From the NCBI GenBank assembly GCA_903859265.1, contig CAIOLZ010000269.1, positions 1 through 9,691 of the forward strand: DNA of 9,691 nucleotides, in the 5' to 3' direction. The notes beneath the pieces are model-generated. The model ran no database searches and was not told the DNA's origin. It saw only the letters and a list, made by a program, of their open reading frames with translations. A program made the translations under genes and the position numbers. The stretch comes from an uncultured beta proteobacterium. GTDB taxonomy: Bacteria > Pseudomonadota > Gammaproteobacteria > Burkholderiales > Burkholderiaceae_C. Below, piece after piece: positions 1 to 7,807 of the stretch. The number at the start of each line of letters is the position of its first letter. Position 1 is the first letter of the stretch.

Positions 1-492
1 GAGGCGGTGTGCCGACAGGGGGAGTCCAGATCGCTGGCCGCGCAGGTGCAATACATGGACGAGGTCGTGCGAAAAGGCATCCTGCCGCAGGCACGGGCTT
101 TGATCGAGCACCACCAAAGCGCCGGTGACATTGTGGTCATTATTACCGCGACCAATGAATTCGTGACCCGGCCGATCGCCGATGCCTTTGGCGTCGAACA
201 TTTGCTGGCGATTGAGCTCGAGCGTGACGCAACCCCGGGCGGCTCCGGCTGGTACACCGGCGCCATCAAAGGCGTGCCGTCGTTCCGGGACGGAAAGGTG
301 ACCCGCATGGAACAGTGGCTGGGTGCGCAGGGGCTGGACTGGGATTCTGTGTACAGCACTTTCTATTCGGATTCCATCAATGATGTGCCATTGATGGAGC
401 GCGCTGACGTGCCGGTTGCCACCAACCCGGATCCCCGGCTGCGTGAGCTTGCCCAGGAGCGTGGATGGCGCATACTCGACCTCTTCTCTTGA
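1..492 (+). CDS. HAD-IB family hydrolase (SerB-like phosphatase), 3' part
   Basis: This is the C-terminal part of a haloacid dehalogenase superfamily hydrolase, subfamily IB (phosphoserine-phosphatase-like). The frame is open from base 1 and ends at TGA 490-492, so the gene begins before the window. The GTG at 7 is probably not the start, because the nucleophile motif I (DxD) has not yet appeared. Visible parts are motif II in VIITATN (Thr codon about 145-147), the motif III lysine in FRDGKVTR, and the motif IV acid pair in YSDSINDVPLM (Asp codons 370-372 and 382-384). These fit a Mg-dependent aspartyl-phosphate phosphatase in the cytoplasm; the substrate is unknown. Family members are about 220-230 residues and 164 are here, so roughly 60 are missing. 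It lies 31 nt upstream of pcnB, a neighbourhood I recall from other Burkholderiales. The family call is firm; any more specific function would be a guess. Confidence 0.88.
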   Translation, partial: EAVCRQGESRSLAAQVQYMDEVVRKGILPQARALIEHHQSAGDIVVIITATNEFVTRPIADAFGVEHLLAIELERDATPGGSGWYTGAIKGVPSFRDGKVTRMEQWLGAQGLDWDSVYSTFYSDSINDVPLMERADVPVATNPDPRLRELAQERGWRILDLFS

Positions 493-511
493 CCTGCGGC
501 GCTTCATTGCC

Positions 512-515
512 AGGA
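512..515 (+). promoter_or_regulatory. Shine-Dalgarno site that sets the pcnB TTG start
   Basis: AGGA at 512-515 lies 8 nt before the TTG at 524-526, with no ATG or GTG start in frame nearby. The protein that follows opens with MIKKFIDKLLGK, a short basic and amphipathic beginning like that of related poly(A) polymerases. This supports TTG 524 over the open frame that continues upstream into the HAD gene from TTG 416. Confidence 0.6.
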
Positions 516-523
516 ACATTCTC

Positions 524-2104
524 TTGATAAAAAAATTCATCGACAAACTGCTCGGCAAATCCAGCCAATCCGCCTCCGGCAAAAAGCCCCAATTTGGCAA
601 GCGGGTGGAAGTTGGCCCAGCGCAGCACGGCATTGATCCCAAGCTGGTTGACGAGCGCGCCGCCAATGTGGTTCGCACGCTGAAGCAAGCCGGTTTCGAA
701 GCCTATATCGTGGGCGGTGCGGTGCGCGATTTGTTGCTGGGTTTGCGGCCCAAAGACTTTGATGTGGCCACCAACGCCACACCGGAACAGGTCAAAGGTC
801 TGTTTCGGCGCGCATTCATTATCGGCCGGCGCTTTCGGATTGTGCATGTGGTTTACGGGCGCGGGCGGGATAACGAAGTGATCGAAGTCTCCACCTTCCG
901 GGCCTACCTGGATAACGCCGCTGCAGAACAGGTTGCTGGCAACGAGAAGACCAGCAAAAGTGAACTCGCCGGCATGCAGCATGCGGTTGACTCGACCGGT
1001 CGGGTGCTGCGCGACAACGTGTGGGGCCCACAGGAGGAGGACGCGGTGCGCCGTGATTTCACCGTCAACGCAATGTACTACGACCCCGAGACGCAAATCG
1101 TGGTGGACTACCACAACGGGTTGAAAGACGCCAAAAATCACCTGTTGCGCATGATCGGCGATGCCACGGTGCGCTACCGCGAAGATCCGGTGCGCATTAT
1201 TCGTGCGGTAAGGTTTGCGGCCAAGCTGAGCCCGCTGGGTTTCACGCTGGAAGCGAAAACTGCGGCACCGCTGCGCAAGTCACAAGCCCTGTTGGCCGAT
1301 GTACCCCAGAGCCGCCTGTTCGATGAAATGCTCAAGTTACTGCAGACCGGGCACGCGCTGGCCTCGATCGCGCAGCTCAACGCGCTGGGCCTGTCCCGTG
1401 GCATTTACCCTTTGCTCGATGTAGTGGTGGAACGTGCGGAGCAACCGTTTGTCCAGGCCGCTTTGCAGGACACCGACCGGCGGGTCGGTGAGGGCAAGGC
1501 CGTGGCGCCGAGTTTTTTGCTGGCCTGTGTCCTGTGGGCCGACGTGCGGGACGGCTGGGCGCGGCGTGTGGCCGATCGCCAGCATAGCCATCCGGCTTTG
1601 CAGGATGCCATTGAGGATGTGTTCAATGCGCGCATTGGCGACGTGTCGGGTCGCGGCAAGCTCGCCGGTGACATGCGTGAAATTTGGCTGATGCAGCCGC
1701 GATTCGAGAAGCGCATGGGCAGCACACCATTCGGTCTGGTAGAGCAGCCGCGCTTCAGGGCCGCATTTGACTTTATGCGCCTGCGCGCCGATGCCGGCGA
1801 GGTCGATGAATTGCTGGCCGATTGGTGGCAGGAGTTCAGCACTGCGGATGACAACTTGCGCCAGGATTTGGTGGAACAAGTCCGATCCGAGCTGCAAAAG
1901 CGGCCCCGTGCGCCCCGCGTGCAAGCCGCTGCACCGGCGGCAGATACCGGCACCCATCCGGGTTCAGTGTCACCGGCTTCAAACCTGACCGAGGGTCCTG
2001 ATGCGGTGTCTAAAAAACGCCGCCGCAGGCGTCGATCTACTGGCGCGCGAGCGCCAAGGCCGGACGCGGACGGATCAGGTTCGGGCATGGATCAGGGTTC
2101 CTGA
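524..2104 (+). CDS. pcnB: Poly(A) polymerase I
   Basis: PcnB adds 3' poly(A) tails to RNA from ATP and so marks transcripts for exonucleolytic decay. The 526-residue product shows the class II nucleotidyltransferase core. GGAVRD (64-69) is followed by the metal-binding pair D78/D80 in KDFDVAT. RRDFTVNAM (176-184) and YREDPVRIIRAVRFAAKL (218-235) are typical of the PAP/CCA-adding family. The block around 406-421 (VEQPRFRAAFDFMRLR) and the basic C-terminal tail (KKRRRRRR, 497-504) mark it as PAP I rather than a tRNA CCA-adding enzyme. E. coli PAP I is about 465 residues; the extra length here is mostly the low-complexity tail from about 460. I chose TTG 524 because of an AGGA 8 nt upstream. The frame stays open to TTG 416, but that would overlap the HAD gene by 77 nt. 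It is followed 4 nt later by folK, so the two are probably co-transcribed. Confidence 0.95.
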   Translation: MIKKFIDKLLGKSSQSASGKKPQFGKRVEVGPAQHGIDPKLVDERAANVVRTLKQAGFEAYIVGGAVRDLLLGLRPKDFDVATNATPEQVKGLFRRAFIIGRRFRIVHVVYGRGRDNEVIEVSTFRAYLDNAAAEQVAGNEKTSKSELAGMQHAVDSTGRVLRDNVWGPQEEDAVRRDFTVNAMYYDPETQIVVDYHNGLKDAKNHLLRMIGDATVRYREDPVRIIRAVRFAAKLSPLGFTLEAKTAAPLRKSQALLADVPQSRLFDEMLKLLQTGHALASIAQLNALGLSRGIYPLLDVVVERAEQPFVQAALQDTDRRVGEGKAVAPSFLLACVLWADVRDGWARRVADRQHSHPALQDAIEDVFNARIGDVSGRGKLAGDMREIWLMQPRFEKRMGSTPFGLVEQPRFRAAFDFMRLRADAGEVDELLADWWQEFSTADDNLRQDLVEQVRSELQKRPRAPRVQAAAPAADTGTHPGSVSPASNLTEGPDAVSKKRRRRRRSTGARAPRPDADGSGSGMDQGS

Positions 2105-2108
2105 AGCT

Positions 2109-2579
2109 GTGCACAGTAGCGACGGGGTACACGCTTTTGTCGGATTGGGGAGCAATCTTGGTGACCCAAGCGCGGCAGTGCGTGCCGCAATGGCGTCGAT
2201 TTCCAGGATTGCGCAAGTCACCATGGTGGCGCAATCCGCGCTCTATGGCAGTTCACCTCTGGACGCCGGTGGCGCTGATTATGTGAATGCGGTTGTCAAA
2301 CTTCGCACTGCGCTGACCTGCGATGCATTGCTGGATGCGTTGCAGGCTATCGAGCAGTCGGCGGGGCGCTTGCGGCCTTACCGCAATGCGCCCAGAACGC
2401 TCGATCTGGACGTACTTTTGTTCGGTGACCAAATTATCAAAACCGACCGTTTGACTGTGCCGCATCCCCGCATGTGGGAGCGCGAATTCGTCGTGCGTCC
2501 GTTGTCTGAAATTGCTCCCGAATTGGTTTCACAGGCGCAACGCGACGCAGTGAAAGGGCAGGGCGTATGGCCACTGTGA
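2109..2579 (+). CDS. folK: 6-hydroxymethyl-7,8-dihydropterin pyrophosphokinase (HPPK)
   Basis: FolK transfers pyrophosphate from ATP to 6-hydroxymethyl-7,8-dihydropterin, the step before dihydropteroate synthase in folate synthesis; it is cytoplasmic. The predicted 156 residues match the usual size of about 160. Visible motifs are FVGLGSNLGD (10-19), the HPPK signature RNAPRTLDLDVLL (92-104) with Mg-ligand aspartates D99 and D101, and VPHPRMWEREFVVRPL (117-132) with the conserved His119 and Arg125. I chose GTG 2109, 4 nt after the pcnB stop, because it gives a standard N-terminus. The frame is open back to 2001 inside pcnB, but that would add 36 non-conserved residues. An AGGG at 2094-2097 is a loosely spaced ribosome-binding site, so coupling to pcnB translation is likely. 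Its 3' end overlaps the LysR gene by 13 nt. Confidence 0.95.
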   Translation: MHSSDGVHAFVGLGSNLGDPSAAVRAAMASISRIAQVTMVAQSALYGSSPLDAGGADYVNAVVKLRTALTCDALLDALQAIEQSAGRLRPYRNAPRTLDLDVLLFGDQIIKTDRLTVPHPRMWEREFVVRPLSEIAPELVSQAQRDAVKGQGVWPL

Positions 2580-3523
2580 AGCGCATGCCTTCGCTCAATG
2601 CCCTCAAGGTCTTTGCCGTGGCCGCGCAGCAGGGCAGTTTTACGCTGGCGGGTGAGGTTCTGCATGTGACACAGGGTGCGATCAGCCGGCAGGTCAAGCA
2701 ACTCGAAGAAAGCATGGGTGTGCCGCTATTCGTGCGGGTCCACCAGAAAGTGGAACTGACGCCGGCCGGGTTGGAATTGGCCAATACGCTGACGCGATTG
2801 TTTGACGAGATGGAACATGCGGTCGAAAAAACCAGCGGCCAAGCACAGCGGCAAATGCTGTCGGTTAACGTGCCGCCAACCTTCGCGACCCGGTGGCTTG
2901 CGCCCCGATTGTCAGATTTCAGGGCACGATTTCCGCATATTGACGTGTCGATTACGACCGAGCGAATGCTTGGACCGCGTGACGCGCGGGGCGTGGATTG
3001 CCTGATCGTGTTTGGCAGTCAGGGCTGGCCCAATGCGGTGAGCGCCCCGTTGATGCAGGAGCGTCACATCATGGTCAGCAGCCCGTTGTTGTGGCAAAGC
3101 GGCCGTCCGATGCCGATTCTGGAATCAACCTTGCTGCACATTCTGGATGGCGACAGGCGCATTCCGGTCTGGGAAGCGTGGATCGCCCGGCATGGTCCGC
3201 CCGAGCTGGATGCGCGACCGGGTCTGAATTTCAGCACCCTCGATCAGGCGATCAATGCGGCCGTGACCGGGGCTGGCGTGGTCATCGTGGACCAGACCAT
3301 GATCGTTCGGGAACTCGCCTCTGGAAGTTTGCGCAGGCACAGCCTGACATCCATGGATGGCCCCAACGGCTACTGGTTTGTCAGTACGACAGCCCAGCCC
3401 ATGGCTGGCCATGTGGTGGATTTCCAGCGGTGGCTGCTGGAACATGTGCAACTGTCCATCCCTGCGGATGAGTCCAGTTCCTCACCGGCCTTGCAGCAGC
3501 ACGTTGGCGGTCGCGGCGAGTAA
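2567..3523 (+). CDS. LysR-family transcriptional regulator, GcvA-like
   Basis: This 318-residue regulator has an N-terminal winged helix-turn-helix (about 9-66). The recognition region SFTLAGEVLHVTQGAISRQV (24-43) has the GcvA-type pattern with VTQGAISRQVKQLE. A LysR substrate-binding domain follows from about 95 to 295. Such proteins bind operator DNA as oligomers and respond to a small-molecule co-inducer; the ligand here is unknown. The start ATG 2567 lies inside the end of folK (13-nt overlap) and has AAAGGG at 2553-2558, 8 nt upstream. An ATG at 2585 is a weaker alternative. The last 42 nt overlap the convergent EamA transporter gene. LysR genes usually sit divergently from their target; this one does not, so its target cannot be inferred from position. 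The ABC or EamA genes downstream on the other strand are candidates only. Confidence 0.93.
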   Translation: MATVKRMPSLNALKVFAVAAQQGSFTLAGEVLHVTQGAISRQVKQLEESMGVPLFVRVHQKVELTPAGLELANTLTRLFDEMEHAVEKTSGQAQRQMLSVNVPPTFATRWLAPRLSDFRARFPHIDVSITTERMLGPRDARGVDCLIVFGSQGWPNAVSAPLMQERHIMVSSPLLWQSGRPMPILESTLLHILDGDRRIPVWEAWIARHGPPELDARPGLNFSTLDQAINAAVTGAGVVIVDQTMIVRELASGSLRRHSLTSMDGPNGYWFVSTTAQPMAGHVVDFQRWLLEHVQLSIPADESSSSPALQQHVGGRGE

Positions 3524-4330
3524 CACGACCAGCCCTCCGATCAGACTTGATGCGCGGACCTGGTCGGCAAAAATCAGAAACGCCCACAGCGGTGCCAGGG
3601 CGATTTCCAGCATGCAGATCAGCGACGCCAGCATTGCCTTGATTTTGCGAACGCCCAGCAAATAAAGGCCAAATCCGATGCCGATATTCAGCACGCCATA
3701 CAGCCAGAGCCACGCCATGTCATGCGCAGATGTAGTGGCAAAACTGGTGAATGGCGCCATCACCAAACCGGACAGCAGTGCGCCGGCGTAGGTGACTTTG
3801 ACCATCTGCGCTTGCGGATAGCGCTTGATGCCCAAGGTCATCAGCGCAAATAAAAGCGTTGCGGTGAAGCTCATGAGCGTTCCCGCAACGCTGTGCAGGG
3901 AGGGCTGCCCTCCCAGAATAATGACCACGCCGATAATCACCGCCAGGCTGCAGACAAGGTCCACCGGGCGAACCTGATGCTTTAGCAGTGCGGCAGACAA
4001 AAGCAGCGTGATGATGGGGAACGCGCCGTAAATAAACACGACATCGGCAACGGGTGCGACATAGAAAGCCGCAACAAAGTTGATCATCGCAGCCGCGCTC
4101 AGCACCGACATCAGTACCTCGGCGCGTGTCAATTGCCACAGCGAAGCCAAGCCTGCGCGGCGTTGTGCCAACGCATGCGCCAGCAGCACACTCAGGCCGC
4201 CCAGTACAGAGCGCCAGAACAGCGTGGTCGCCATGTCGGTGCTGACCAAGCGCGGGAACAGACCTGCGGTGCTCCAGGACAGTGCTGCCAGAACAATCAG
4301 CAGTACGCCCCACCAAAAATCAGACCGCAA
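3482..4330 (-). CDS. EamA/DMT-family membrane transporter
   Basis: This is a polytopic inner-membrane protein of the drug/metabolite transporter superfamily, with about ten hydrophobic helices in two EamA repeats. The first half includes ALSWSTAGLFPRL (16-28) and AFYVAPVADVVFIYGAFPI (88-106). The second includes KAMLASLICMLEIALAPLWA (231-250). Family members export or import metabolites such as amino acids; no substrate can be named. From TTG 4330 the product is 282 residues, a normal family length. That TTG lies one base after the stop of the ATPase gene, suggesting translational coupling, though the ribosome-binding site is weak. The frame also allows TTG 4372, which would add 14 polar residues and overlap the ATPase gene by 41 nt. 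No in-frame ATG precedes the first helix. It is the last gene of the minus-strand cluster and overlaps the LysR gene tail-to-tail by 42 nt. Confidence 0.88.
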   Translation of the reverse strand: MRSDFWWGVLLIVLAALSWSTAGLFPRLVSTDMATTLFWRSVLGGLSVLLAHALAQRRAGLASLWQLTRAEVLMSVLSAAAMINFVAAFYVAPVADVVFIYGAFPIITLLLSAALLKHQVRPVDLVCSLAVIIGVVIILGGQPSLHSVAGTLMSFTATLLFALMTLGIKRYPQAQMVKVTYAGALLSGLVMAPFTSFATTSAHDMAWLWLYGVLNIGIGFGLYLLGVRKIKAMLASLICMLEIALAPLWAFLIFADQVRASSLIGGLVVLLAATANVLLQGR

Positions 4331-4339
4331 ATCAGACCG
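4316..4339 (-). repeat. 12-bp tandem duplication over the ATPase stop and EamA start
   Basis: On the minus strand CGGTCTGATTTG (4339-4328) is followed directly by CGGTCTGATTTT (4327-4316), identical at 11 of 12 positions. The first copy contains the ATPase stop TGA (4334-4332) and the likely EamA start TTG (4330-4328). In the EamA frame the two copies read RSDL-RSDF. The period is a multiple of three, so gain or loss of one copy keeps the EamA frame. Confidence 0.85.
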
Positions 4340-5960
4340 TGGCCGTAGCCCGTTTGGCCAGCACCTCGTCAAGCCAGTCCACGCGCATCTCGGGCACTGC
4401 GGTGATCAGCTTTTGGGTGTAGGGGTGTTCAGGGTTATCAAAGATTTTGTCCGTCTGGTCGAACGCCACGAACTGGCCTTGCAGCATCACGGCGGTGCGG
4501 TGCGCAATGCGGTGCACCACGTCCAGATCATGGGTAATCAGGATGTAGGACAGCCCGAGTTCGCGTTGCAGCTTGCGCAGCAAGGTCAAAATTTCCTCGG
4601 CCACCAGCGGGTCCAATGCGGAAGTCGGCTCGTCGAGAATGATCAAATCGGGCTTGGCCGCCAGCGCGCGGGCAATGCACACACGCTGCTTTTGCCCGCC
4701 CGACAACTGGCCCGGACGACGTTGCAAAAAGTCCTCGGGCAATTCCACCAGCCGCATCAATTCCTTGGCGCGCTCCAGAGTTTCCTTGCGGCCACTTCCG
4801 AAATAAAACTGAACGGGCCGGCCCACAATGTCTTGCAGGCTCTGGCGAGGGTTGATCGCCACGTCCGGTATCTGATAGACCAGCTGAATACGCCGCTTGA
4901 GCTCTTTGGTACGCTCTTTCAGGCTCGGTGGCAGCGCTTTGCCCTGGAACACGATGTCGCCACTTTTGGGCGGCAGCAAGCCGGTAACCACACGCGCCAG
5001 GGTTGATTTTCCCGAGCCCGACTCGCCGACCACGGCAACGGTTTCGCCGAGTTTGACGTCAAGCGACACGCCGCGCACCACATGGAAATTTCCATAGTAG
5101 GCATGGCAGTCCTTGATCGACAGCACATTTTGTTCCTTGACGGTGGCGCTGACCGCACGCTCGCTGGCGGCTGCGCCGCGCACTGCGACCAGACGCGCGG
5201 TGTAATCCTTCTGCGCGTGGTGGAGGATCTGATCGGTCAGACCTTCTTCCACCTCTTTTCCATGGCGCAGCACCTTGATGCGGTCGGCTACTTGTGCGAC
5301 CACGGCGAGGTCGTGGGTGATGTAAAGCGCTGCTGTGTTGTACTGGCGAATCAGTGACTTCAGGAGGATCAGCACCTCGATTTGCGTCGTGACATCAAGG
5401 GCAGTTGTGGGCTCGTCGAGCACCAGCACATCGGGACGGCAGGACATGGCCATCGCCGCCATGGCGCGCTGCAACTGCCCGCCTGAAGCCTGGTGCGGAT
5501 ACCGTGCGCCGAAGTTTTCCCAGTCCGGCAAGTCCAGTGCCTTGAACAGTTGGCGGGCCCAGGCCTCGGCTTCAGTGCGCGTCATGAGCCGGTGAATCAG
5601 TGGTGCTTCACAGACCTGATCCATCAGCGTGTGCGAAGGATTGAAGGCAGCCGTAGCCGACTGCGCAATGTAGGCAATGCGCTTGCCGCGCATGCGCCGG
5701 CGTCCGTCCGCGTCGAGCGAGCGGATATTGGTGCCCCCGAGGTTGATTTCGCCCCCGGCAATGTGGACGCCGGCGCGCGCGTAACACATGCTGGAGAGGC
5801 CAATACTGGATTTGCCAGCGCCACTTTCGCCAATCAGTCCCAGCACTTCGCCCTTTTTGAGGTCGAGATCGACGCTGTCAACGATGACATTGCCGGCAAT
5901 ACTCTCCAGCCGCAGGCCTTTGATGTTCAGGATGGTGCTGTTGTCTTCTACCTGGGTCAT
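4332..5960 (-). CDS. ABC importer ATPase with two fused nucleotide-binding domains (DppD-DppF type)
   Basis: This 542-residue cytoplasmic protein carries both ATPase domains of a peptide/nickel-type importer in one chain, as in YejF- or GsiA-like proteins. Domain 1 has Walker A GESGAGKS (44-51), Q-loop Gln100, signature ASGGQLQR (158-165), Walker B VLVLDEP (178-184) and switch His216. Domain 2 has GESGSGKST (312-320), Gln363, LSGGQKQR (419-426), LIILDEP (439-445) and His477. The C-terminal NPEHPYTQKL (509-518) is the oligopeptide-transporter motif found after such domains. Domain 1 ends instead in the divergent HHAQKDYTARL (247-257). All catalytic residues look intact in both halves, so both ATP sites should work. 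ATG 5960 is 15 nt after the upstream permease stop. It powers transport through the two permeases encoded just upstream in the same operon. Confidence 0.95.
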   Translation of the reverse strand: MTQVEDNSTILNIKGLRLESIAGNVIVDSVDLDLKKGEVLGLIGESGAGKSSIGLSSMCYARAGVHIAGGEINLGGTNIRSLDADGRRRMRGKRIAYIAQSATAAFNPSHTLMDQVCEAPLIHRLMTRTEAEAWARQLFKALDLPDWENFGARYPHQASGGQLQRAMAAMAMSCRPDVLVLDEPTTALDVTTQIEVLILLKSLIRQYNTAALYITHDLAVVAQVADRIKVLRHGKEVEEGLTDQILHHAQKDYTARLVAVRGAAASERAVSATVKEQNVLSIKDCHAYYGNFHVVRGVSLDVKLGETVAVVGESGSGKSTLARVVTGLLPPKSGDIVFQGKALPPSLKERTKELKRRIQLVYQIPDVAINPRQSLQDIVGRPVQFYFGSGRKETLERAKELMRLVELPEDFLQRRPGQLSGGQKQRVCIARALAAKPDLIILDEPTSALDPLVAEEILTLLRKLQRELGLSYILITHDLDVVHRIAHRTAVMLQGQFVAFDQTDKIFDNPEHPYTQKLITAVPEMRVDWLDEVLAKRATATV

Positions 5961-5975
5961 GGTGTTGAATCTTTC

Positions 5976-6809
5976 TTAGAGTTCGGCCTGCGCGCCGGAA
6001 GGGCGTGCGTCGATGGACAGCATCCAGTCCACCACCAGATTGACCGACACTGTCAATAAGGCAATTGCAGTGGCAGGGTAAATCGGCGCCATCATGCCGA
6101 AGTTGATCGCCGCGGCGTTCTCACGCACCATGCCGCCCAAGTCTGCGTACGGTGGCTGAATGCCCAGACCCAAAAACGATAGCCCGGCAATAAACAGAAA
6201 GTTGAAGCAGAAACGCAAACCAAACTCCGACACCAGTGGGGCCCATGCATTGGGCAATATTTCCCGGCTGATAACCCACCATAAGCCTTCTCCCCGCAGC
6301 CGCGCCGCTTCGACATATTCCATTACGGTCAGGTTCATGCCCATGGCACGAGACAGCCTGAAGACGCGGGTCGAATCGAGCACGGCAATGGTCAGGATCA
6401 GCACCGGAATGCTGGAGCCGAATACGCCCAGAATGATCAGCGCAAAAATCAGCCCCGGAATGGACAGCATGACGTCCACGAGGCGGGTAAAGAAAATGTC
6501 AACCCATCCGCCCAGGACGGCACTGATGAATCCCAGCACGATGCCGATCAGAAACGACAACAGCGTGATGGCCAGGGCCACACCGATCGTCATGCGGCTG
6601 CCATACATGATGCGCGTCAGCATATCGCGACCGATCTGGTCGGCACCCAGCAGCATCGTGGCGGATGGTTCATCCCAGGTTCCGCCCACGTTGGTCGATT
6701 GCCCATAAGGGGCAAGCCATGGCGTGAATACCGATATGAAAAGGAAAATTGCAATGATGCCTAGACCAAACCAGGCGGAGGTGGTGGGCTTATGTCCGAA
6801 TATCTTCAT
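5976..6809 (-). CDS. ABC transporter permease, DppC/OppC type
   Basis: This is one of two inner-membrane channel subunits of the peptide/nickel-family importer; it has 277 residues, a normal size. A first helix lies at about 12-34. It is followed by a periplasmic loop and the DppC-type block LGADQIGRDMLTRIMYGSR (54-72), then about five more helices. The cytoplasmic coupling loop that contacts the ATPase is visible as EAARLRGEGLWWVISREILP (167-186), with the conserved EAA...G pattern. ATG 6809 has a good ribosome-binding site, AAGGA, 8 nt upstream. It lies 18 nt after the DppB-type permease gene and 15 nt before the ATPase gene, so it sits in one operon with its partners. Family assignment is firm; the substrate is not determined by this subunit. 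Confidence 0.95.
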   Translation of the reverse strand: MKIFGHKPTTSAWFGLGIIAIFLFISVFTPWLAPYGQSTNVGGTWDEPSATMLLGADQIGRDMLTRIMYGSRMTIGVALAITLLSFLIGIVLGFISAVLGGWVDIFFTRLVDVMLSIPGLIFALIILGVFGSSIPVLILTIAVLDSTRVFRLSRAMGMNLTVMEYVEAARLRGEGLWWVISREILPNAWAPLVSEFGLRFCFNFLFIAGLSFLGLGIQPPYADLGGMVRENAAAINFGMMAPIYPATAIALLTVSVNLVVDWMLSIDARPSGAQAEL

Positions 6810-6827
6810 GGGTGGAGTCCTTGAATT

Positions 6828-7775
6828 TCAGCGCTTGTGGCGCAAACGCGGGTTGACCAGAATGACCAGAACGTCGGCCAGCGTATTGAGCAAAACGAAT
6901 ACCAGCGCGAACACCAGACCACAGGCCTGAATCACCGGCACATCGCGTTTGGACACGGCATCGACCATGAGTTGCCCCAGCCCCGGATAGACGAAAACCG
7001 CTTCAATCACCACCACCCCCACCACGAGATAGGCCATATTAAGGGCCACCACGGTAATGATGGGTGCTGCGGCATTGGGCAAGGCGTGTCGCACAATCAC
7101 CCGCCTGCGCCGCGCTCCTTTGAGGAACGCCATTTCTATGTAGGGCGTGGACATCACCGACAGCACGGAACTGCGGGTCATGCGCAGCATGTGGGCAGCG
7201 ACCAGAAAGGTGAGTGTTATGGCCGGCAGCGTGGTCTGGTAGATGCGCTCCGTTAGCGGCATTCCTTTGAACACGGTAGAAAGGGACGGAAACCAATCGA
7301 CCTGCACTGCCAGGAAAATTATCAGCAGGTAGGCAATGAAAAACTCTGGAAACGAGATCGCAATCAGCGTGACGATATTGGCGATCTTGTCGGAAATCTT
7401 GCCCTCATTGATGGCCGAAAAAATACCCAGCCCGACGGCTAGCGGAATGGCGATCAACGCGGCATATCCTGCGAGGAACAATGTGTTGCCCAGCCGGGGC
7501 AGAATTTCATCAATGATGACGCGTTTATTGGTCATCGCAACGCCCAGGTCACCATGCAGGGCGCCGGTAAGCCAGTGGATATAGCGCAGGTAGGCCGGAA
7601 CGTCGAGCCCCAGTTCCTTGCGGAAAATGACCAGCGCTTCAGGGGTGGCGCCCTGGCCGAGAACGGCAGACGCAACATCACCCGGCAAAATCTGGGTGCA
7701 AACAAAGATCAGGATGGAGACCGCAAACAGCGTCAAAACCCCAAGGATGAGCCGGTTCAGTATTAGTTTCGTCAT
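6828..7775 (-). CDS. ABC transporter permease, DppB/OppB type
   Basis: This is the second channel subunit, 315 residues. It opens with a classic DppB N-terminus, MTKLILNRLILGVLTLFAVS (1-20), leading into the first helix. The periplasmic segment LPGDVASAVLG (30-40) and the loop LTGALHGDLGVAM (69-81), with the HGDLG form of the family's usual GDLG block, follow. The coupling loop for the ATPase is EMAFLKGARRRRVIVRHALP (214-233), the EAA-type motif with EMA in place of EAA and an unusually dense run of arginines. I chose ATG 7775; the frame extends to TTG 7796, but that adds seven residues (MYEPRHD) not seen in this family. The ribosome-binding site is weak (AAGA about 8 nt upstream). It lies 128 nt after the binding-protein gene, behind a terminator-like hairpin, so its expression is probably lower than that of the binding protein. 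Confidence 0.94.
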   Translation of the reverse strand: MTKLILNRLILGVLTLFAVSILIFVCTQILPGDVASAVLGQGATPEALVIFRKELGLDVPAYLRYIHWLTGALHGDLGVAMTNKRVIIDEILPRLGNTLFLAGYAALIAIPLAVGLGIFSAINEGKISDKIANIVTLIAISFPEFFIAYLLIIFLAVQVDWFPSLSTVFKGMPLTERIYQTTLPAITLTFLVAAHMLRMTRSSVLSVMSTPYIEMAFLKGARRRRVIVRHALPNAAAPIITVVALNMAYLVVGVVVIEAVFVYPGLGQLMVDAVSKRDVPVIQACGLVFALVFVLLNTLADVLVILVNPRLRHKR

Positions 7776-7807
7776 GTCATGTCTTGGTTCATACAATTGC
7801 AGCCATC

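Noticed and set aside
416..523. 36-residue N-terminal extension of PcnB from TTG 416
   Set aside because: It overlaps the HAD gene by 77 nt and adds unrelated sequence. TTG 524 has a properly spaced AGGA and starts a normal N-terminus.
377..1141. 254-codon open frame on the - strand opposite HAD and pcnB
   Set aside because: It lies wholly opposite conserved pcnB and HAD coding sequence, with no recognisable motif. GC-rich codon use explains the long open antisense frame.
1405..2088. 227-codon open frame on the - strand opposite the pcnB C-terminus
   Set aside because: Its composition is low-complexity Arg/Ser/Ala-rich, as expected opposite the pcnB tail, and it has no domain or good start.
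4080..5006. 308-codon open frame on the + strand opposite the EamA and ATPase genes
   Set aside because: It is an antisense shadow of two well-supported genes. The protein has no recognisable domain, and it spans the junction of two real genes.
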